In this document: in pieces, positions 35,298-45,505 of the stretch
How positions within the stretch are numbered: position 1 is the first letter of the stretch
Layout: each line of letters starts with the position of its first letter
Assembly (NCBI GenBank): GCA_038025085.1
Contig: CM076154.1
Coordinates: forward strand, 21,834,501-21,898,500
Length of the DNA: 64,000 bases
DNA from: Tetragonia tetragonoides
Lineage: Eukaryota > Streptophyta > Magnoliopsida > Caryophyllales > Aizoaceae
Reading direction: 5' to 3'
Translations under genes and position numbers: made by a program
The notes under the pieces: generated by a model
What the model was told of the DNA's origin: nothing
Seen by the model: only the letters and a program-made list of their open reading frames with translations
The model's database searches: none

Positions 35298-36285
35298 ATG
35301 TTGTTTAGACCTTGTATTGGTTTTTGTTTTTGTTTTAAAACTATTGTAATTGTGTGTGTGTACGTTTGTTGTCTGTCTAGTGTTGTTGTAAGGACAAGTT
35401 GTGGTTGGGTTGTGTTTTGGAATATAGAGTTGGAAAGAACCCTACCTAGTAGATGGCTTTCCCCTCTATATTGCCTTTAGGTTGTAATTGTTGCTTTTAC
35501 ACTATTTAATGCAAGCTGCTATATTTACACCCAAAAAAAAAAACCCTGGTGGGGGCTGCACATTGACATGCAAGAGAAGAAAATCACAAAGCTGGATTCC
35601 ATCCCCTCCTTTCCTAATAAATTGGAGATGGGGAAAATGATAATTTACAGTTTTCCAGATTATGAATCCAGTTTATATATTCTTCACATGTTGTGTACAG
35701 TAGTATATATGATTCCAGATTTTATGATTGCAGTTTTTCCAGTTTATGAATGCAGTTTATATAATCTTCTAACCTTATGCTAAAATGTGATGCATGTATT
35801 TATGTACTGTAGATTGCAAATGCGCAGTACCTGGTATCTTTATTGATCAAGCCAGTAAATTTGAGCAAATAGGAGGTGGTTATAGGGGATGTGCCAATTC
35901 AGACAACCAAGTAAAACCCTTTACCCAGTCCCCTATCATTTATTTAGTTCAATATAAGTGAAGCTTAATATATAGATGTATATTTCACATGTTGTAGTCA
36001 TGATTGTGGATTGCACTTGCTTGCAATGATGGAGCTTTGGCCAACAAGCAAATCAATTTTGCAAGAATCAATTGTATGGTTAGGTTTTAAATATGCATTG
36101 CTATTATTAATTACAGGTTCAATTTGACATGATGAATCAATAATGAATTGTTAATTATGTTTTTGGAAAAGTTTCGCGAGTTGTACTGTGGGCGGAGGCT
36201 TGCACTTGAGATGGTGAAGAGTGATATGAACCTTGTGAAGGAGAAGGTCCTCGCGAAATGTCAACCTCCGAAGTCAGGTAAGGAA

Positions 36286-36852
36286 GTGACTAAACATGTG
36301 ATTAAAATTGTGTGATGAAACAAATTTAAAAGCAAATGATGTTTGCTTATAATATGGTTGAACATATGTAAAATTTGTTTGGTTCACTGAGTACATTATG
36401 TATGGTTGTACTGTTGGACTTATGAATGTTGAAGACCATTAAATTGGTCATGTATTGGTTCATTTTTGGTGCTAATTCAATCTGGGCCTTAATGTTCTTC
36501 TATTTGTTGTGGGTTATTTGGGCCAGAGTACCATGGTCAGGGAGAAGTTATAAGGATAAGCCAGGACAATTATGATGTTAGATGGCCCAACTCTTATGGG
36601 AGTAGTACTGGGCATTTAATAGGATGGGCCAATTATGATGTTAGATGGCCCAACTATGATGGGAGTAGTATTGGCCAATAAATAGGATGGGTCAATTAAG
36701 ATGTGGAGGCCTATTGTAGTACCATAGTATATTGAACCCTAGTATATTGTTATCAAGTGCTATATATATGTTACTTCAGAAAAAACCTAGTCAATATCTT
36801 TGTGCCTTGCGCAATTCTTTGCATTAGATAACCTGTTTGGCACTCATAAAAT
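36286..36852. repeat. Region with a 63-66-bp tandem repeat
   Basis: At 36565-36705 a unit AATTATGATGTTAGATGGCCCAACT...GGGAGTAGTA(C/T)TGG...AATAGGATGGG occurs twice, with a third partial start at 36691. The remainder is AT-rich with no recognised feature. Confidence 0.6.
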
Positions 36853-37122
36853 ATGGAGGAAATGTTTGAGGGTAAAATTACTAGGGTTAATAGGATGATA
36901 GAAGATATTCATGAAGAAGTATTTATTTTTCTTCGTCGTGTTCTTGTGGTCCTTCAACCGGAAGAAGTAGAAAGTATCATGCATGGTGATCGTCCTTTGA
37001 AGAAGTTAGAGGAAAAGTACTTTGAAAACAGTGCTTCAAAGGGTAATCCCCCAACACGAACATGTGTGGTTTTTGATGATGGAGATTTTATTTTGAAGTT
37101 TGATATGAATGTAGTTAGTTAG
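36853..37122 (+). CDS. Small protein of unknown function (89 aa)
   Basis: An open frame from ATG to TAG encodes MEEMFEGKITRVNRMIEDIH followed by EEVFIFLRRVLVVLQPEEVE, a likely amphipathic helix, then a basic/acidic tail. There is no signal peptide and no known domain. The short motif E-x-x-E-E-V-x-x-F-L-x-R resembles one in the protein at 39925-40264. A possible TATA-like sequence (CTATATATATG) lies at 36760. It could be an orphan gene, an accessory ORF of the adjacent Ulp1-type transposon, or a chance ORF. Confidence 0.4.
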   Translation: MEEMFEGKITRVNRMIEDIHEEVFIFLRRVLVVLQPEEVESIMHGDRPLKKLEEKYFENSASKGNPPTRTCVVFDDGDFILKFDMNVVS

Positions 37123-37535
37123 TTAGTATTAAAATTCCTCCATGTACTAGTTATATTTTAATGGTAATGTGTTCAGTTAAGTGTGTAACCTTTGATATTT
37201 GTTGAATGTCTATCATCATCTTATTTAACTGTGATAATTATTTAAGTCTATTTTTATCATATTCAAAGATATATAATCATGTTAGTTAATCGCAAGTTCA
37301 TACATAGTTGATTAGCAAATAAAATGAAGCTGGTAACATAGTTGATTAGCAAAAAAAAATTAAAACATAGTTCATTTTCTAACATCATTTAGAATGCTCT
37401 CTAACAACCCCTACTCACTATCAGACAACCCTTCCAACTCATGAATCCTATTCAGTGTATGAAAGTTCTCTTCATCTAGCTTAGCCTCCCAATCTTCCTT
37501 CTCCTCCAAGTGGTTGTCATAAATCTGTGGTAGCT

Positions 37536-37959
37536 TCAAGAGTGGAGGAGCAGAAGGTTAAATATTAAACGCTCACCAGAACATAGGTCTCTTAGAACAT
37601 TAGGCCTAAATTTGTCACCAAGTCTTTCCATAAGGAGGACAACTTTCTCTTTTACTTCCATATACTCTTGCCTCTTGACCTTCAAATTCCTTTGGAGTTC
37701 TTCAAGTTTAGCTGTTAAAAATAATCAAAAAGTTAAATAGTATGATAAAAGTAAGCCTCACTTCGAAAGAGTATGGATGGAGTATCAAACCTTTTGGTAC
37801 TTGGTCCATCAGATTGAAAAATTCTTCCATTGGCATAGGAGATTCAGGTTGATCAAGGTACTCTGATTCACTAACTGGGATTTCTGGGCTGGGGTAGAGG
37901 CTTACTTTTTGCCTCTTCGGTTCTGATGTGGAGGCAGGAGAACTATTATTGTTGTCCAT
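37536..37959 (-). CDS. Two-exon small coiled-coil protein, unknown function (114 aa)
   Basis: Minus-strand exons 37959-37791 and 37711-37536; donor GTTTGA and acceptor TTAACAG give an in-frame join (345 nt including the stop). The first exon is polar and Pro/Ser/Glu-rich (MDNNNSSPASTSEPKRQKVS, then PMEEFFNLMDQVP). The second is a continuous heptad-like helix (KLEELQRNLKVKRQEYMEVK, KEKVVLLMERLGDKFRP). I do not recognise a family. The intact splice and lack of stops argue that it is real or recently so. Reading through the donor gives a shorter alternative protein ending near 37708. Confidence 0.5.
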
Positions 37960-38354
37960 TGTGGTGTTTTAGTTTGGGAATGGTTTTACTGAAGAATGTG
38001 ATTGGTTTTATAGAACGGTTGGGCCCAAAATATCTAGATTTTATTGATGGGGTAGGTTGGCGTATTGAACACAAAGGCTCTTTGTTTTATTTGTAGCTTA
38101 GGTAGCTTAGGTAACCATGTACACACACCCTTAATCAGTAGAAACATAAATGAGCATTGATTCCCTGTTGTACTTTCTACCCCTCCAAAAAATAATTCTT
38201 GATGTCTGATGAGATGGGTCTGGGGACCCCATATGTTTGGCCTTTCTGTTTTAGCTGTAGTGTTGTGGGAATAATATTACATTTTCTATATAAACCATGC
38301 ATTGCATTGCACTTCTATAATCAGTGAGTGACCCCTAAAAATTTACTCTAACAA

Positions 38355-39160
38355 ATGCTACAAAGTCGCCCTACCCAGTTGGTAACAGAAGATAGAAGTC
38401 CAAATCTCTCTCCTAAATGCATATTTCAGTGTCCTATATTAGATCAAGTGTTTGGCGGGGGTATTGTGTGTGAGCAGTTGATAGAGATTGTAGGGGAAAG
38501 TGGAACCGAAAAAACACAATTGTGTCTTCAACCAACTATTTGTGCACAATTTCCTTATAAATATGGAGGTTTAGAGGGGAGTTATTTTATTTATTCATGA
38601 GACCGGGAAATTTCCAGTTAAGCGAGTTAAGCAAATAGGTGATGTTTTGTAGCTGGAATAGGAATCAACCACGATCCCCTAGATTACATATTTACGCGAT
38701 CGTCTAGTACTTCGTCAAAGTAACTAAATGTTGTTGATAATATGGAGCCTTTACTTAGTGGTAGATCAACCTCTTCTAAGCCTATAAGGTTAGTCGTGAT
38801 TGACTGCTTAGCCTCGGTATTTCGATCTGAATTTGAACCAACATCGGTTGACATGTCAAGACAATCATCCATCTTTAAAAAAGTATCTCTAATGTTGCAT
38901 GGGTATGCAAAAGCATATGGATTTAGAGTAGTGTTAACAAACCAAGTGATGGATGTGGTTGGTGAAAATTCATTAGCAAAGTCCATGAAGACTTCGGGTA
39001 GAAGCGTTACATCATCCCTAGGATTGTCATGGTCCAAATGTATTGATGCTAGATATTTTATTTCTTTATCAAATGATGTTCCCCCGCAAAGATCCATTTT
39101 ATAGTGTTTTCTCCTAACATTGGGGTTAAAAGTTATCATTATTACTAATGAAGGGGTTAA
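38355..39160 (+). pseudogene. XRCC3-like (RAD51 paralogue) pseudogene, no introns visible
   Basis: XRCC3 helps RAD51 in homologous recombination. Here FQCPILDQVFGGGI is followed by IVGESGTEKTQLCLQ, a Walker A whose GxGKT has become GTEKT, then Gly-Gly-Leu-Glu-Gly-Ser. After broken sequence with stops near 38598, 38650 and 38720 comes the Walker B region RLVVIDCLASVFRSEFEPTS, the LTNQVMDVVGE stretch, and SLGLSWSKCIDARYFIS. A TAG at 39102 stops the C-terminus. Walker A and B are collinear without visible intron borders, which suggests a processed copy. There is no clear poly(A) tail. It lies between two unrelated small ORFs. Confidence 0.75.
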
Positions 39161-39224
39161 TGGTTGTATTTAGGTTTATTCTTTGTTTTAGAAATAATAA
39201 TTACTTTAAGGTTTAAATAAGTAA

Positions 39225-39358
39225 TTATAATATTTGCTTATATATAATAAATGGTAGATAAGTTCAATCATTAAACTTAAAAGGGTAATAAGTAATTATA
39301 AGATTTGCTTATATATAATAAATGGTAGACAAGTTCAATCATTAAACATAAAAGGGTC
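39225..39358. repeat. Tandem duplication, about 69 bp x2
   Basis: AATAAGTAATTATAA(T/G)ATTTGCTTATATATAATAAATGGTAGA(T/C)AAGTTCAATCATTAAAC(T/A)(T/T)AAAAGGGT occurs twice in succession with three or four differences. Confidence 0.8.
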
Positions 39359-39514
39359 TCTCATTAAATTACTGAATACTTAATTAAATATAGGATAGAT
39401 CGAACATGTTCATATGGCAATGGACATGTTTGAGTACTCACTAAACGTGGTACTTGGAATGACAATGACTACAACTGACCCACAAACACAAAGTACGCCC
39501 ACAACTTCATCTTA

Positions 39515-39675
39515 AACTAACTTGAAAGACCCATCACAACTTCAATTTAACTAACTTCACAGACCCACCCAAACTTTAACTTAACTAACTTGAAAGACCC
39601 ACCACAACTTCAACTTAACTAACTTCACAAACCCTCCCAAACTTTAACTTAACTAACTTGAAAGACCCACCATAG
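39515..39675. repeat. 64-bp tandem repeat, about 2.5 copies
   Basis: Alternating blocks AACTTGAAAGACCCA(T/C)CACAACTTCAA and AACTTCACA(G/A)ACCC(A/T)CCCAAACTTTAAC recur in order across the interval. Confidence 0.75.
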
Positions 39676-39924
39676 TTGAGGATTACTTCTTACACACACC
39701 ACAAACTTAATTAGATGTAGAGCTTATTTCAACAAATAACTGCCTGCTTTTTGGCTTTGGCTTTGGAGATGCAGTTGACTCTCTAGGCTCGGAGGAGGTC
39801 CCCACATGTGACATGCAATTGAGGGCCCTTCCAGCAAGAGCATTAACCTCATCAGATGGTGGGTCCTTAATAGCTCTAGATTTCTTCAACGGCAAAGAGA
39901 GTGGATTATCTAACCCCATAGCCA

Positions 39925-40264
39925 CTAAATCTCTTTCTTAGGCAGTGACAACATAAGCCTGTCCAAGAAGACCTCCACTTCACCTTCTAGTGCTTCCAAG
40001 TTTGTTCGGATGTAACGATACATTTCCTTTGTCCCAGGTGGGGACCAAGTAGCACTGTTCTCGGAGTTGGTATCTATATTTAAGCACACATACTTGTTTA
40101 GTTTTGACGCAAAATATTATAATGGTAATTCAGTACATAAATGAAGAAAGGAATAGCAAGTAAGGAATGAATACTATACCAGAGTCATAATTCTGGGAGA
40201 ATATTGTTGGTTGTCTTGCTTTTTCTTTGCCACGGTTGGTACGTGCATGCACAGAATAAGACAT
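39925..40264 (-). CDS. Two-exon small basic/acidic protein, unknown function (77 aa)
   Basis: Minus-strand exons 40264-40180 and 40073-39925, joined in frame by GTATAG / ATATAG borders (234 nt with stop). The protein starts MSYSVHARTNRGKEKARQPT and ends in a helix YRYIRTNLEALEGEVEVFLD-RLMLSLPKKEI. The EGEVEVFLDR segment resembles EEVFIFLRR of the ORF at 36853. Directly downstream another frame continues open to 39707 (ending SRQLFVEISSTSN), so an alternative 3' exon is possible. No known domain. Confidence 0.45.
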
Positions 40265-40280
40265 TGCTAAATGTCGCCTA

Positions 40281-40933
40281 ACTTAACTCTTCTATTTTGA
40301 TGTGTAAAATATTTTGGGGCAATTTTAAATGATCTAAATGGTTCCTTTTATACTGATAGGAGATATCAGAATCTTGCTATGAAGTGACTCCAAATTGTGC
40401 TGGACTTACATAGGGATGCTGTAGTAAAAAATAACCTACTTTTAGTAAAAGACATGCTCCTACTACAATAGGTGAAATGGAGTATCCATATACAATTGGT
40501 ATAAATTGAAATAAATGTTACTTATTCCCATGTATTACAGCTATTGTATGAGACCTACAGGCTTTATTGACATATATGATTGCCGTAATTTGATGTGACA
40601 AATAATAAATAACATGTGACAAAGAATATATGGGCCGGTAGTAAAAACTATGTTAGGTGTAGTAAAATGACGTCAGAATGTCCATATCTTAAATGAAGTC
40701 ACGTTTATGTGTAATTAAACCATAGTACAAGTTTATGAATGACCTATAAGGATACAGGTGTTGTGTTCTGTCTCAGTAATAGGTTTTACTTTGAAATCTC
40801 TTATTTTTATCATATTAGATGGTTTTCGGTTATAATTTTTTCCCATTCATAACATCCTTTCATCATCATACAGGATTATTATATTCACCTGAAGATTGGT
40901 CCCTAAAATAATAATAATAGATTGAATAAATTT

Positions 40934-40982
<49 letters not shown>

Positions 40983-41520
40983 TAGAAGACGTCCTTTAAT
41001 AATGAACATTTAGCTGGTGAACTAACATTTTCGAATTCATATGACCCACTTCACATCCCATACGCCCAATTGTACACTTCCCCAATCCGAAGTATGGTAG
41101 CATTACTCATTTGAATTTCCCTCCACAACCCCTTCAAAAAAGGTGACATATCAATGTACAGTTCATGGTACGTACTAGCATGCTTTTGTCACATCCACAA
41201 GTAAAGGAAAGGAAAAGCTTTGTACTTTGCATGAAAGCTAAATCATAGTACATCATCTTTATCTGCTTGCATCGCAGCCTTCCCATTGTACATGTCAGCA
41301 ATCCCAACCACTTACATTGCAAGGAACTAATATTCCATATCAGATACTATAGGGATGTAGTTTGTCGAATATTGTGCATGCATTGATGAGTTAGCAAAGT
41401 ACTATGCAGCGTGCAGTTGTCACATTGAACCAAATAGAACAAATGCAGCATGCCCTTGTCATATATATTGACCCCGGCAAATGCTGGTTACAATGCAACG
41501 AAATTAGTTACATGAGTAAC
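40281..41520. other. AT-rich region, nothing recognised apart from a (TA)n tract
   Basis: No gene or transposon end is supported. A (TA)n microsatellite of about 17 units at 40939-40973 runs into ACACAC. Confidence 0.45.
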
Positions 41521-41528
41521 CAATATTT

Positions 41529-41596
41529 TACACCCTCAACCATCAACCCTCAACCCTCTACCTCATACCTCAGCCCTCTACCCTCAACCCTTAACC

Positions 41597-41642
<46 letters not shown>

Positions 41643-41644
41643 AC
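41529..41644. repeat. (CCCTCAA)n heptamer tract, telomere-like
   Basis: The unit CCCTCAA is perfect for about eight copies at the right and degenerate at the left (CCATCAA, CCTCTAC, CCCTTAA). It differs from the plant telomere unit CCCTAAA by one base. It ends in CAACGAAATTAG, directly at the start of the 123-bp repeat array. Confidence 0.9.
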
Positions 41645-43155
41645 GAAATTAGAACAAAAATAAGGCTTATTTTGACACTCATATATTATGACCCTATCAA
41701 TTACCAACAACTTGTATAATTTCGAATTTCATTTTTATTAATCGATTTCAATAAAAAGATTCCGGAATCATTTAGAACAAAAAGAACGCTTATTTTGACA
41801 CTCATATACAATGACCCTATCAATTACCAACAACTTGTATGATTTGGAATTTCATTTTTATTGATCGATTTCAATAAAATCATTCCAGACTCGTTTAGAA
41901 CAAAAAGAACGCTTATTTTGACACTCATATACAATGACCCTATCAATTACCAACAACTTGTATGATTTCGAATTTCATTTTTATTGATCGATTTCAATAA
42001 AACCATTCCGGACTCGTTTAGAACAAAAAGAACGCTATTTTTGACACTCATATACAATGACCCAATCAATTCCCAACAACTTGTATGATTTGGAATTTTA
42101 TTTTTATTGATCGATTTCAATAAAACCATTCCGGACTCGTTTAGAACAAAAAGGACGCTTATTTTGACACTCATATATAATGACCCTATCAATTACAAAC
42201 AACTTGTATGATTTCGAATTTCATTTTTATTGATGGATTTCAATAAAATGATTCCGGACTCGTTTAGAACAAAAGAACGCTTATTTTGACACTCATTTAC
42301 AATGGCCCCATAAATTACCAACAACTTGTATGATTTCGAATTTCATTCTTAGTGATCGATTTCAATAAAACCATTTCGGACTCGTTTAGAACAAAAAGAA
42401 CGCTTATTTTGACACTCATATACAATGGCCCTATCAATTACCAACAACTTGTAAGATTTTGAACTTCATTTTTATTGATCGATTTCAATAAAACCATTCC
42501 GGACTCGTTTAGAACAAAAACAACGCTTATTTTGACACTCATATATAATGACCCTATCAATTACCAACAACTTGTATGATTTCGAATTTCATTCTTATTG
42601 ATCGATTTCAATAAAACCATTCCGGACACAAAGAACGCTTATTTTGACACTCATATATAATGACCCTATCAATTACCAACAACTTGTATGATTTCGAATT
42701 TCATTCTTATTGATCGATTTCAATAAAACCATTCCGGACACGTTTACAACAAAAAGAACGCTTATTTTGACACTCATATATAATGACCGTATCAATTACC
42801 AACAACTTGTATGATTTCGAATTTCATTATTATTGATCGATTTCAATAAAATCATTCCGGACTCATTTAGAACAAAACGAACGCTTATTTTCACACTCGT
42901 ATTTAATGACCCTATCAATTACGAACAACTTGTATGATTTCCAATTTCATTTTTGTTGATCGATTTCAATTAAAAGATTCCGGACTTGTTTAAAACAAAA
43001 ATAAGGCTTATATACACAGTCATATATAATGACCCTATCAATTACCAACAACTTGTATGATTTCGAATTTCATTATTAATTATCGATTTCAGTTAAACGA
43101 TTCCGGACTCGTTTAAAACAAAAATAAGGCTTATTTGACACTCATATATTTGGTA
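41645..43155. repeat. 123-bp tandem repeat array, about 12 copies
   Basis: The landmark TTTAGAACAAAAAGAACGC falls at about 41651, 41774, 41897, 42020, 42143, 42266, 42388 and 42511, a period of 122-123 bases. Later copies shorten (a deletion near 42627) or diverge at the right end. Monomers contain GACACTCATATA(C/T)AATGACCC, CCAACAACTTGTATGATTTCG and ATTCCGGACTCG. The end units are the most diverged, the centre the most uniform, as expected for unequal crossing-over. Open frames across it are by-products. Confidence 0.95.
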
Positions 43156-43522
43156 GGTAATGCATAGGTAATTTATTTCTTGATCATATAACATTCCAAA
43201 ACTCCAACTAAGGCATTAACTTTTTCTCCCACTTGCGATCCCCTTATCTCAGCCGCCTATTTGTCCACATCACCAATCCAAACCCCTTTCATTTCCCATT
43301 TCTTTACATCCAGCAACCCAACTGTCCACATCAGCTATCCCCAACTTTATTCAATACAATTAGTCAGCGACGTGGATGGATTTGCTGCACTTCAGAAACC
43401 CCGCCCAAATACATATACCTTCCCAGTATTCACCCTTCTACCTCATTGTCATCAAAGTACCACAATCTTCTATACTCTTAATTTTATTTCTCTAAACTTC
43501 TTAATTTTGCTATAATTTTGCA

Positions 43523-44122
43523 ATGAACAGCCGTGATTTAATACCTTCAAGCTCCCAATCTTCTTCATTAGCATCCCCTTCCAAAACGACAATTCCTAAC
43601 TTCGTCAAAATTAGATATGATGGGGTAATTCTATGCGACCACGATAAGTCTGCTGTTTTCCAAACTGTTAAAAAAATTGGGGAAAATACTGGAAATTTTT
43701 TTTATGGCTATCCAACATGGAAGGTTATTCTTGTTCTTATTTTTTCACTTATTGAATTGCAATTTATGCCTTTTGTTGTTTCTTGTGTTGACGCCCAATT
43801 CTTTTCCCCTGATTTCACAGTACAATAATTGCCATTTGTTCTTACTTGAAGATCAATTGAAAGAACTGATAGCCCACAAGTTTCTCTCTCTGTTCCCTCA
43901 TGAAGAAAATGCACAACAAATTGCGGATTTGACACAACAGCTATCAAATGCACAGGTCAAATTAGCATCTTTGAAGGGGAAAAAAAACTACTCAAAAATG
44001 AAATCAACCGTCTAACCAATGTCAATTCTTCATCATCGATTGGATTCCCGGGTGGATGCATCTCTTTTGGGTTTTACTTTTTCGCAATTGTTGTCATTGC
44101 CTTTATAATCAAGTTTCTGTAA
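43523..44122 (+). pseudogene. GRF-type zinc finger protein with coiled coil and C-terminal membrane anchor, degenerate
   Basis: Exons 43523-43723 and 43821-44122. Exon 1: Ser-rich start (MNSRDLIPSSSQSSSLASPS), then VKIRYDGVILCDHDKSAVFQ and ENTGNFFYGYPTWK, which follows the plant GRF finger pattern but has Tyr where the GCP cysteine normally is and lacks the usual second Cys of the first pair. Exon 2: YNNCHLFLLEDQLKELIAHK, a coiled coil, then after a one-base deletion in an A8 run (43980-43987) a hydrophobic tail (FGFYFFAIVVIAFIIKFL). Plant genes of this design are common near transposons. GRF fingers bind single-stranded nucleic acid in other proteins; the role here is unknown. Confidence 0.65.
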
Positions 44123-45505
44123 ATTTTACTCTTAGGTTTGCTATGGAATACCTTCCATATATGAAATCGAACTACTTATTGACCTAACTAATTGTTGGTA
44201 ATTGTGTTCTGATTTCTCATATATTCTTTTAATATATCATTTTACAAATTTACTATCACCCCACAGCTTTTTACTACCACCCTTACTTATTTTCATACAA
44301 TACGTAATTGCATTGGACTGGACTCTCTTAAACCTTGTCTGGACTCTGTTAACTCTTCACTGGACTTTCTTAAGCGGCATTCCAAATGGAATTTCTTAGC
44401 CCATCATATACGCCTTATTATTTAAATAGGTTACATTTTTTTTGGGCCTTAAAATATTAATTTTTTCAGGAGTTCTGGCCTTATACTCTTCCCTCATTAA
44501 TATCCGTTCCCGGGTCATTCAACTTGGGCCATCATTTCTAAACTTTGGCACTACATTTCATTTACCATCCCCTTCATTAAACAATGCCAATTGCTTTACA
44601 ACATAATGTAAATTCAAACCTCACCTACATTTCCTTTATACATTTTACGAACACCAAACTCACTATTAATAGCTTTTTATTACGGCAATATTAACAACAT
44701 ATCACAGAGATTACACAACCATCAATGACCAATAATTTTGAACTGTCTGAAAAACTATATAGGGTTCCTCTCATGGCATTGAGGCACACACCTTGCAAAT
44801 AACTTGCATCATCCATATAGCTAAAAAATCGCATATCTTTTTTCATAAAGGATACTTACTAAGTTTCCAATCTCACTCAAGTCAGTAACGCAGATATATG
44901 GCTTAACTCTATGTTCCATTCATCAGTTAGTCACCCTCACTACATATACATCAAATTACTTAAAACTTCTAATGCATATACATAAATAGTAACACCCTGA
45001 ATAATACATATACATAAATAGTAACAAATGTTTACAAATATAGTTAGAGACCAAGTTCTTTTCACTTCAATTGACACCACTACAATGTTTCAGCCTCCAA
45101 CTCTATCTCAAATATGAAACTCATCTCATTAGCCTCATCACACTAGGCCCTTCTATACTCTACTGGGTACGGTCTTCTTCTGCAACTGAGCTCATTAATG
45201 CCCCTCAGACTTCTTTGTCGTCGTATGACTCCCTGTATTTAACAAGCACATCTTAAATCACTCCTAACCTTAAATAAATGCTCCTGTGCTATGTCCTTAA
45301 TTAAATGACATGGAAATAAAGAGAATTTTACCTGTGCACCACGATTGTTGTTTGCCTGGTACGACATATGGGTGCTTGGTTCATTAAAGTCAATGCGCCA
45401 CTCTGGGGTGATCAAACCACCATGACATTCACCCTGACCATAACAAGGAACACTTTTTACTCTACTAAACATATCAATTATTATAACAATCATAACATAC
45501 AGAAA
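44123..45505. other. Intergenic, nothing recognised
   Basis: AT-rich sequence. A short direct repeat (ACATATACATAAATAGTAACA at 44970 and 45006) is the only structure noted. Confidence 0.4.

Larger units (their letters stand above)
30434..35547 (+). mobile_element. 5.1-kb L1-type LINE, nearly full length, inactivated
   Basis: A 9-bp direct repeat GGTGGGGGC flanks it (30425-30433 and 35548-35556) and an A11 tail ends at 35543. It contains a short 5' UTR, an ORF1 with zinc knuckle, an ORF2 with APE-type endonuclease, reverse transcriptase and zf-RVT, and a 3' UTR. The insertion splits the Ulp1-like protease exon just before the WWGLHID block; the base repeat GGTGGGGGC is part of that exon. Orientation is the same as the host gene. 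Stops and frameshifts in both ORFs rule out autonomous movement now. Confidence 0.85.
23238..36285 (+). pseudogene. Ulp1-like (C48) cysteine protease gene of the transposon-associated type, decayed and split
   Basis: Exon-like blocks: 23238-24088 (MGRGRGRGKKG start, then MGFGSILEMDCLKMNRGFVV and LGTFLCPNQGNYISLRV, the N-terminal domain usual in plant Ulp1-type transposon proteins), 28529-28683 (YLDRLKRKALIGWGSKFGY), 28780-28890, 28965-29757 (acidic linker), 30186-30300, 35546-35640 (WWGLHIDMQEKKITKLDS, the strand around the catalytic His/Asp), and 35999-36078 (HDCGLHLLAMMELW, the catalytic Cys box), ending near 36285. Such proteases normally cleave SUMO or SUMO-like tags; in plants this variant is often carried by MULE or CACTA elements. 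It is not functional here: TAG at 23373, TGA at 23658, a frameshift near 23893, and two insertions (24217-28420 and 30434-35547). Confidence 0.75.

Noticed and set aside
41947..42192. Repeated peptide frame on the minus strand
   Set aside because: By-product of the 123-bp tandem array; the same peptide repeats every monomer.
41529..43155. CRISPR-like array
   Set aside because: Tandem repeats without unique spacers in a plant genome.
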